Positions 57,662-64,000 of a DNA stretch of 64,000 nt are shown piece by piece. Source of the DNA: Blastocladiella emersonii ATCC 22665 (taxonomy: Eukaryota; Blastocladiomycota; Blastocladiomycetes; Blastocladiales; Blastocladiaceae); assembly GCA_025594325.1 (NCBI GenBank), contig JANHCV010000007.1:372001-436000 (forward strand), given 5' to 3'. The notes beneath the pieces were generated by a model. It worked only from the letters and a program-made list of their open reading frames with translations. It searched no databases and had not been told where the DNA came from. Position 1 is the stretch's first letter. The number at the start of each line of letters is the position of its first letter. The position numbers and the translations under genes are program-made.

Positions 57662-58228
57662 GGTAGTGAGGTCAAATTCATCGGGGTGTCGGAGAGAAGG
57701 GCGAAGTGCTGTTGTTTGGGACGGCGGTGGCGATCAGGGGCCAGCGCCGATCCTCCGCGATCGTGGCTGGTTAGATCACATGATTCTCTGACGCGTCTCG
57801 CAGTCTGTCTCCGCTCCGCCTGACGCCGATCACGACTGCCACCGAGCGAGCAATCCCAGGCGTTAACGCTTTCGCAACGTACACGAAGCCGCATGCCTAG
57901 AGGACACGCCAAATGTCAGCGATACCTTCCAGTTGAGATGGGACCGCGAGCTGGCTCCGATCGATCACGCTCAAAACCGCGGATCCATGCAATCTGCGCT
58001 ACTTCTTGGCACACGGGATAAGCGCGGGCACCAAGTCGAGTACCTCATGTTGCGCGATCGGCAATGTCAGAGCAGCTAGTGTGAAACCGTGGGACGCATC
58101 GCCCAATCCTGGCTGCACGCGACGCGACGCGTCGATCGTCTCGCTCAACGAGCGATGGTCGGAGGCTTCTCGTACATGGCAACAAGTCAAAAAATCTTCT
58201 CTTTCGTTCTTCAATCACACGAACAAAG
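57662..58228. other. Intergenic region between DUF4470 paralogs C and D
   Basis: 567 bp. A 71-codon minus-strand open frame (57999-58214) has no recognised similarity. Nothing else seen. Confidence 0.4.
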
Positions 58229-60191
58229 TCAGTCAAGCTCGACGATTCGGGTATCCTCTGCCACAACGTCAGCCTCGTCACCGTTGCTCTGGGCCGTGTC
58301 ACGCGTGTCGCTCTGAAGGCCGACAAGCCCCGCCGCAGCTGTGCTAGGAGCAGGAGGTGGCGGGATCGGGACCTGGTACTGCGTCCCATGAACTGGATAC
58401 ACTGGAAGAATGAGCAATCGATAGAGATGCGGCTTGAGCGTGCCGAAAAAAAAGTCGTTTGGGAAATTTGCAGCCTCGGTTCGCGATAATGTGCGAGAGG
58501 TGCACCGAGAGCGAGCTGTGCTCGATGCAATCGAGAAGGCTGCGCAAGAACGGGCCGGGGACGTTGATGCGCATCGCGTGCGGTTCGTCGCGATACGTCT
58601 TGTACTCCTCCGCCATCTGGCCAAGCAGGGCCTCGTCGAACATCTCTGGTATTGGCCGGATGATGCACCGATCCCTGAGGCGCGGGTTAGGCATGTAGTT
58701 GACGTCGAGCACAGGCGTGTGAGCGCGCGATGGGTCAGACGGCGGGATCACGGACATGGACAAGAGCATGAGCACGCCTGCGATCGTGGTTTGGCCGCCG
58801 CTACCCTTGAGTCCGTCACACGCAAGCTCGATGATGCGCACGCGGCGGTCGAAAGTGAAGAAAAGTTCGGCCAAGACATATTGGAGGTATTGCGCAGTCT
58901 GCTCGCTCGTTGGCGCGTGGCGAAGATCGCGCTCAGCCGCAACAATAGCAGGATCGCGACCAGGGGTGTTCAGGCGGAGAGCACGAAGCGCGACCTTGAG
59001 CGGAGTGTTGGTTGAGCTGGTCCTGAGAGATGAGTTTCTCCATGACTTTGAGCGGGTGCCCGGCAATGAAAGCGATGCGAGCCAGGAAAACCGGCCAAAC
59101 TGAGCCCTCAGTCCACACAAGGGCGGGAAGCCTGTGATCGGGATCCTCGCGCTGGTTGCTATCAGGCCCAAACGCCTCGAGCAAGGTGATGACTTGACTG
59201 CGAAGCGCGTCGCACATGCTGACCATCAAGTCGTTTGGGTCCAAGTGGAAGACGTTGAGGGGCGAGAGGGCGAACGGGGCCGAGAATGAGAGCGAGTGGT
59301 CGGGGCGAGCAAGTAGCATGGTCGGGTTGACACAGTCGGCCACGCGAACCTTGCGAGGAGCTGGTTTGGCGTCATCGTTGCAAGACTTTTCTTCCGGCGT
59401 GGCAAAGACAAAGACGCCGTTCTTGACAAGCGGACGGATCGCCGTCTCGAAAGCCTTGACCTCGGTCTCGTTGAGCAACTCGTCGCCGTAAGTGCTGCGC
59501 ATCCTGGCCACGATCCGGTCGACGGCGACCTGAACATGGTCGCGGGTTTCACCGTCGGGGCGAACGCGGGCAAAGTAAGCCTCACGCTCCTCGGTAAGCT
59601 TGGCAGGCGACCAGTCGCACGCGAGCCACGACTCCCAGCAGTGGCGGACGGGCGCAAGGTGTCGTCGTCAAGCACCCGAATTTTGGCGTTGGTCTTGGTC
59701 CAGTCCGTAGTCAAGCACGCCTGCATCTGGTCGCGCCAAAAAGCAAGAGCGTGCGGCTCGAGGAGAAGCGAGTAGAAGAGCTGGCCAACGTAGCGCACAA
59801 GGACCGACATACGGATAGTCTCGCTCCCCGCGACGGCTTGCAGGACAAGCAAGTTACGGGCGAGCACCTCGGGGTGCGTGTCGCTGAGCACGTAAGTGTG
59901 GTCGCAGTGAAAGTCGTACTTGCGTTTGGCCTCGTCAAACGTGAAGGCCACATCGCGCAGGTCGCCGCACTGGAAGACGAGCGCGTCAAGCCGACGGAAG
60001 AAGCGCGGGTTGTGGTAGAAGAACAAGTCGCGCGCATAGGACCGGCCATAGGGGAAGTACGGATCGGTCGTCTCGTCGAGAGCCAAGGTTGCACAGGTCA
60101 ACGTCGGCTCGACGGCGGACTCCTGACTGGCCCCAACGGTACGCGGACCGTCGCCAGTGCGATTGCGGGTAGTTTTCTTCTTTTGCTTCAT
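58229..60191 (-). pseudogene. DUF4470-family paralog D (frameshifts and large internal deletion)
   Basis: Starts MKQKKKTTRNR; DUF4470 motifs YFPYGRSYARDLFFYH, LVFQCGDLRDVAFTF and VLSDTHPEVLARNLLVLQA are intact. At about 59645-59655 one base is missing between VLDDDTLR and RHCWESWLACDW. At about 59000-59012, after EKLISQDQLNQ, roughly 1.5 kb present in the paralogs (including the intron) is absent and the frame changes. At about 58465, near a run of eight A/T bases, the frame changes again between SHIIANRG and NDFFFGTLKPHL. The 3' end (RIVELD) is preserved. A clear pseudogene. Confidence 0.82.
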
Positions 60192-60800
60192 GGCAGTGAG
60201 GAGTTACGGTCCGAGCCGGGAAGACTCCACTGAGCGACGACTTCGGCGGCGGACCGCAAGAGGTGTGGCGCTCGTCGACCCCTGCCTGCCTCGACGCGGC
60301 GATCATTTCTCATCGCGTGGTCAAACGTGATATCCCGACGCGTCTCCCAAACGCGCCGCCCGAACTTTTTCTGTTCCTGCAACCGACCCCAAAAATTGAG
60401 AGGCCGCGCGAAGAGTCTGATTTCAGAGGGCATCGAGTCGCGCGACGATGAGCGTCGCGCAGCGCAGCGCGTGGCCCGGCGCCGTGTCTCCCTGCTCCTA
60501 CGCGTTCCCGATCCGACATCCGTCCAAACCCGAGCACCGTGCACTTCACCGCGGGAGACGCGCATGCGCAGGTGATGCGCTCGACCTGTTGTTGCTCCCT
60601 GGCGCAGGGTTTAGCCTCCGATTGGAAACCAGGGAAGGCCCAGATTGACAAGGGCCCGACCTGAGTCCTCATGCAACGGATGAACATGACCACAATGGAT
60701 CGCACAAGGGTCGCAAGCTATCCAAGTCGGAGACTTGCTGTGGTGCTCGTTGGTTTGGACAGTTGCTCGCGCCGAGGGGCAGAACCATCGCTCACTGCGG
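60192..60800. other. Divergent intergenic region between paralog D and the GPCR gene
   Basis: About 600 bp with no recognised gene. Upstream GPCR exon(s) and its promoter must lie here or just beyond. Confidence 0.4.
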
Positions 60801-63800
60801 GAGCTGTCTAGCCCTGTTTAGCTATCTCGGACTCGTGAGCGCAGTTCGCATACTCGTACCATCATGTAAGTTCCGTCAGCCCACTGATACGAACACGGAA
60901 GCTGATTAGTAACGTGGAAACTGCAGGGTCGCCGCTCGATCCCGCCGGCGAGTGCGCGTTCTGGGACTCGACGGCCGCGGCGTGGCAGCGCGACACGGGC
61001 ACGGCCATGAACGTCACGATTCACACGCCCGTAGACTACACGGGTACCTTCTATGTGGGGTACACCTGTGGCTCTTGGAGAGTCGCTAACGCTGTGCGCA
61101 AACGTTTAGTCGACCTCAGCGCGTTCGCGGACGCGGTGACGTACGGCGAGTTTGACGTTGTCCTCGCTGACAGTACGTCCCACTCTTTCCACTCGCTTCG
61201 TCGAGAGCTCACCGCATCCCGGTTCTGTAGTGACCTACCTCCCGCTCCTCGCGCCGGACCTCGCAGTGATCGACCCGGCCACCGTCAAGGGCGACGTGAC
61301 GACGACGGCGTTCACGGCGGCCACTCTCAACGGCACCCTGTACGCCACCATAACTCGCGCAGCTCAATCGTATGATCTGATCACCTCTGGTGTAGCCTCG
61401 GCATCCCCATCGCACTCGACCAGGGTGTGCTGCTGTACCGGCGCGACCTGCTGCTCAAGCACAACTACACGGCGCCGCCCAAGACGGTCCGCCCTGCCCC
61501 TCACACCTCCCTCCCTCCACTCCACACTCACCACCCCTAACGCGCGTGTTTAGTGGACTGACCTCTCCGCCATGACCTCGCGCATCCTCTCGCAGGAACC
61601 CGCTGGCACGCTCGCCGGGTACATGACGGCTTTGCGCTCCGACGACGCCTTCACGTCGTCCACCATCGAGTGGATGGCCGGCGCGGGCCTGGGCCCGTTC
61701 CTCGTGCCCAACGGGACGCTGACGGCGCCGACGACCTCCCCCTCCCGCCTGGCCGCCGTCGCGTCGCTCGCGACCACGTGGCGCGGGCGGATCCGCACGG
61801 GGACCGTCGCGCCGTTCGCCCTCGGCGCGTCGCCCGCGTACGCGATCAAGTACTGGGCCGACGGCCGGGCCGTGTTTCTGCGGTACGGGCTCGCGGCGGG
61901 CGTGGCCGCGGCCGCGCGGTCACGGACGGCCGGGTGGGACTGGGGCGTCACGGGGCTGCCGGGCGAGACGGAGAAGTTTGCGGGCGCGTCGACGGCGGAG
62001 GGGTGGGTCGCGGTCGTGCCGAAGACGGCGGCGGCGTTCAGCGGCGTGGCCGAGCGCGCGGCGCGGTACTTCTTGACGGACGCGGTGCAGCGCGCGATCG
62101 TCACGCAGTTCAGGCTCGCGCCCGCGCGGGCGGCGGTGGCTACGGGTCCGTTGCCGGTCGTGTGGTGGCGGGAGCAAGGGACTGACCGCGGCGACTTTGT
62201 AGACCCGACCATGTGCCCCGCGATCCCGGCGTGCGCGTATAGCCTGAACACTCGCGTACGCTATCCTCTCCACACACCGTGGCCAATCCACTCACACCCC
62301 CTCCCCGTGTAGCTCGTGTACCGCCCCGCCGCCGCTTCGGGCGCCAAGTACTCTGTGGTGTCACAGGCGATCGCCGAGACGTGGCGGAGCGTGCTGACGG
62401 GGCAGTCCGTGGACCCCGCGCGCGCCATCACCGGTCTCTCGTCAACCCTCGCGTCGATCCTGTCGCTCGACGTGCTCGGCCCGCCGACAAACGTGTCGGC
62501 CGACTCGGACCTCGCCCTGCTCGTCACCGGTTTGGGCCTGATCGGCCTATTCGCGGTGTTCAACACAGCGATCGCGCTGACGATCCTCAAAAAGCGCCCC
62601 CGTATCCGCCGGCTCGCGCCGTCGCTCATGACGCTGATGCTGTCGGGCCTGTGTCTCGGGTACATTTCCGTGTTCGTGTACATCGGGGTCCCGACGGCCG
62701 CGACATGCATCCTGCGGCCGTGGGTGCTGGGGACCGCGTTCACGGTGACGCTGGCGGCGTCCGGGTTCAAGAACTTCCGCATCTTCATCGTCGTGTGCAA
62801 CCCCTACGCGAAGACGGCGAAACTCGACGACCGGCAGCTGTTCCGGTGGATCGGCGGGGTGCTCGCCGCGCTCGCGGTGCTGCTGGTCGCGTGGATGGTG
62901 GCGGACCCGCCGCGGCCCATCGTCGTTGACCTGGCCACCTCGCGGTACGTGTCGTGTGGCGGGAGCGGCAACGGCGGCGCGGTGTCGACCTTCTTTCTCG
63001 TCCTCGTGTACCTGTTCATGGCGGTCCTCCTGTGCGTCAACCTGTTCGTGGCGGCCAAGACGCGGCGCGCGGGCAAGGACTACTCCGAGTCCAAGGCCAT
63101 CGGGATCTCCATCCACACGATCACGCTTCTCGCCCTCGTCACGGTGACCCTGACGGCGGTCGAAGGGCTCCCGCAGCCGTTGTATTTTACGGTGCGCGCG
63201 CTCGCGATCCTGATTGCGACGTCCGTGTTCCTCGTCTCCTTCTTCTTCCCCGTCCTCTGGCGCGAGATCAAGCCGCACCTCGGGACCTCCGCGACGCCTG
63301 GGCCAGCGACCATGGCGCTCGCCGTCGCCCCGCCCGCTCCGGCGCCGAAACCAGCACCGGCGGTGCCGGCACCTGAGCCCGCGGCGGCAGCCCTCGTCAA
63401 GGCCGACCCGTCGCTCTCGCACGTCACGGTTCCACAGCCCGACTCGGCATCGGCCCTCGCCGCGCAACTCACCCCGCTCCCGCCCACGGTCCCGCGGCGC
63501 CGCGGGTCCGTCTTCTCGGCGCTCCCGACGTCCATCGACACGGCGACCGCGGCCACGGCGGCCGTGATCGAGGGCGCGCTGACGGCAAGGCGCGGGAAAT
63601 CCGCGCTGCGCCTACAACTCGCGCCGTGGTCCGCGGTGCGGGCCGTGTTCATCCCCTCGCTCCGCATCCTGACGCTCATCTACCTCAGCGACCCGGACGC
63701 GGCGGCCGACGCGATGGGCGTGCTCGACGCGGCCGTGGTGCCGCTGGACAAGGTGACGGGCGTGTACCTGCAGGAGGAGGAGGTGGACGAGGATGATGAG

Positions 63801-64000
63801 GCCGAGGGCGGCGGCGCGGCGGGGGGAGGTGGGGAGCCGCAGTCGGTCCTGGTCTCGTTCGTCCTCGACGCGAAACCGTACATGTACGAGGTCATGGCCG
63901 CGCACCCGGCCGCGGTGCTCGGGTGGGCCGAGGCGATCAATGCGGTGCGTGCCGGGAGCAGGAAGGTCGAGGCCAAGGGCGCGCCAGGCGCTGCGGGCGC
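60801..64000 (+). CDS. Class C GPCR with solute-binding-protein ectodomain (3' end outside window)
   Basis: Exons: up to 60865 (start not found), 60927-61043, 61110-61172, 61231-61339, 61396-61496, 61554-62255 and 62313 onward, still open at the window end. The first exon encodes a hydrophobic signal-like stretch (CLALFSYLGLVSAVRILVPS). The ectodomain resembles bacterial sugar/solute-binding proteins: ECAFWDSTAAAWQRDTG, then PIALDQGVLLYRRDLL and PPKTWTDLSAM, and later TAEGWVAVVPK. Seven hydrophobic helices of the 7tm_3 type follow from about 62510 to 63275, with a Cys before helix 3 (ATCILRPW) and another in loop 2 (YVSCGG). The cytosolic tail of over 230 residues is Pro/Ala-rich and then ends in a PH-like segment (SVLVSFVLDAKPYMYEVMAA, W, AINAV). 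Likely a plasma-membrane nutrient or signal receptor. Confidence 0.82.

Noticed and set aside
57999-58214. 71-codon minus-strand frame as a small gene
   Set aside because: No similarity, no signal or domain, and it lies in the upstream region of paralog C among broken copies.
1-64000. tRNA, rRNA, CRISPR arrays, ribosome-binding sites or operons
   Set aside because: No tRNA-like cloverleaf or B-box was noticed, and the intron-rich eukaryotic genes rule out prokaryotic features.

Overview
The window is nuclear DNA from a GC-rich fungus with short introns (about 50-83 nt). I infer a flagellated, early-diverging lineage, most likely Blastocladiomycota (Allomyces/Catenaria relatives). Fungal-type genes include a chitin deacetylase, a VAP/Scs2 protein, a CBM21 PP1-targeting subunit and a caleosin. 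An EF-hand repeat protein of a type seen in flagellates, a class C GPCR, and an expanded family of LRR and DUF4470 genes fit that lineage. This assignment is inference; no rRNA or other marker gene is present. No tRNA, rRNA, CRISPR or transposon ORF was recognised.

Layout. 1-22 kb (mixed): the 3' end of a coiled-coil gene, a frameshifted LRR gene, UDP-glucose dehydrogenase divergent from a CAP-Gly coiled-coil protein, a small coiled-coil protein, a secreted Gly-rich repeat protein, a membrane-anchored zincin-like protein with an in-frame TAG, two lineage-specific proteins, then LRR and DUF4470 pseudogenes. 22.2-25.5 kb: an intact DUF4470 gene (copy A, + strand). 26.5-47.5 kb (housekeeping core): CBM21 PP1 regulator, EF-hand repeat protein, Yip1-family protein, CDK10-like kinase, caleosin, VAP, chitin deacetylase, kinase with C1 domain, and a mitochondrial-targeted protein. 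48.4-60.2 kb: DUF4470 copy B (- strand), LRR remnants, an intact LRR gene, and two broken DUF4470 paralogs. 60.8 kb to the end: a class C GPCR with a bacterial-type solute-binding ectodomain, cut by the window edge.

The main signal is the pair of accessory clusters around the core. On both sides LRR genes sit just upstream of DUF4470 genes in the same orientation, and the two clusters point inward. Copies A and B share a 2566-bp tract of equal length (22232-24797 and 49046-51611, inverted). It ends abruptly inside the gene, after which the copies differ at roughly a quarter of residues. This is the pattern of recent gene conversion, and the inverted pair could also mediate inversion of the core. 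Most other members of these families are broken by stops, 1-nt shifts, a 13-bp insertion or large deletions, while the intron-rich core genes splice cleanly in frame. That contrast argues for real birth-and-death evolution rather than poor sequence.

Exon models were built by hand from reading frames, splice signals and homology. For UGDH, the EF-hand protein, Yip1, CDK10, caleosin, VAP, chitin deacetylase, the C1 kinase and DUF4470 A and B, the summed exon lengths are exact multiples of three.
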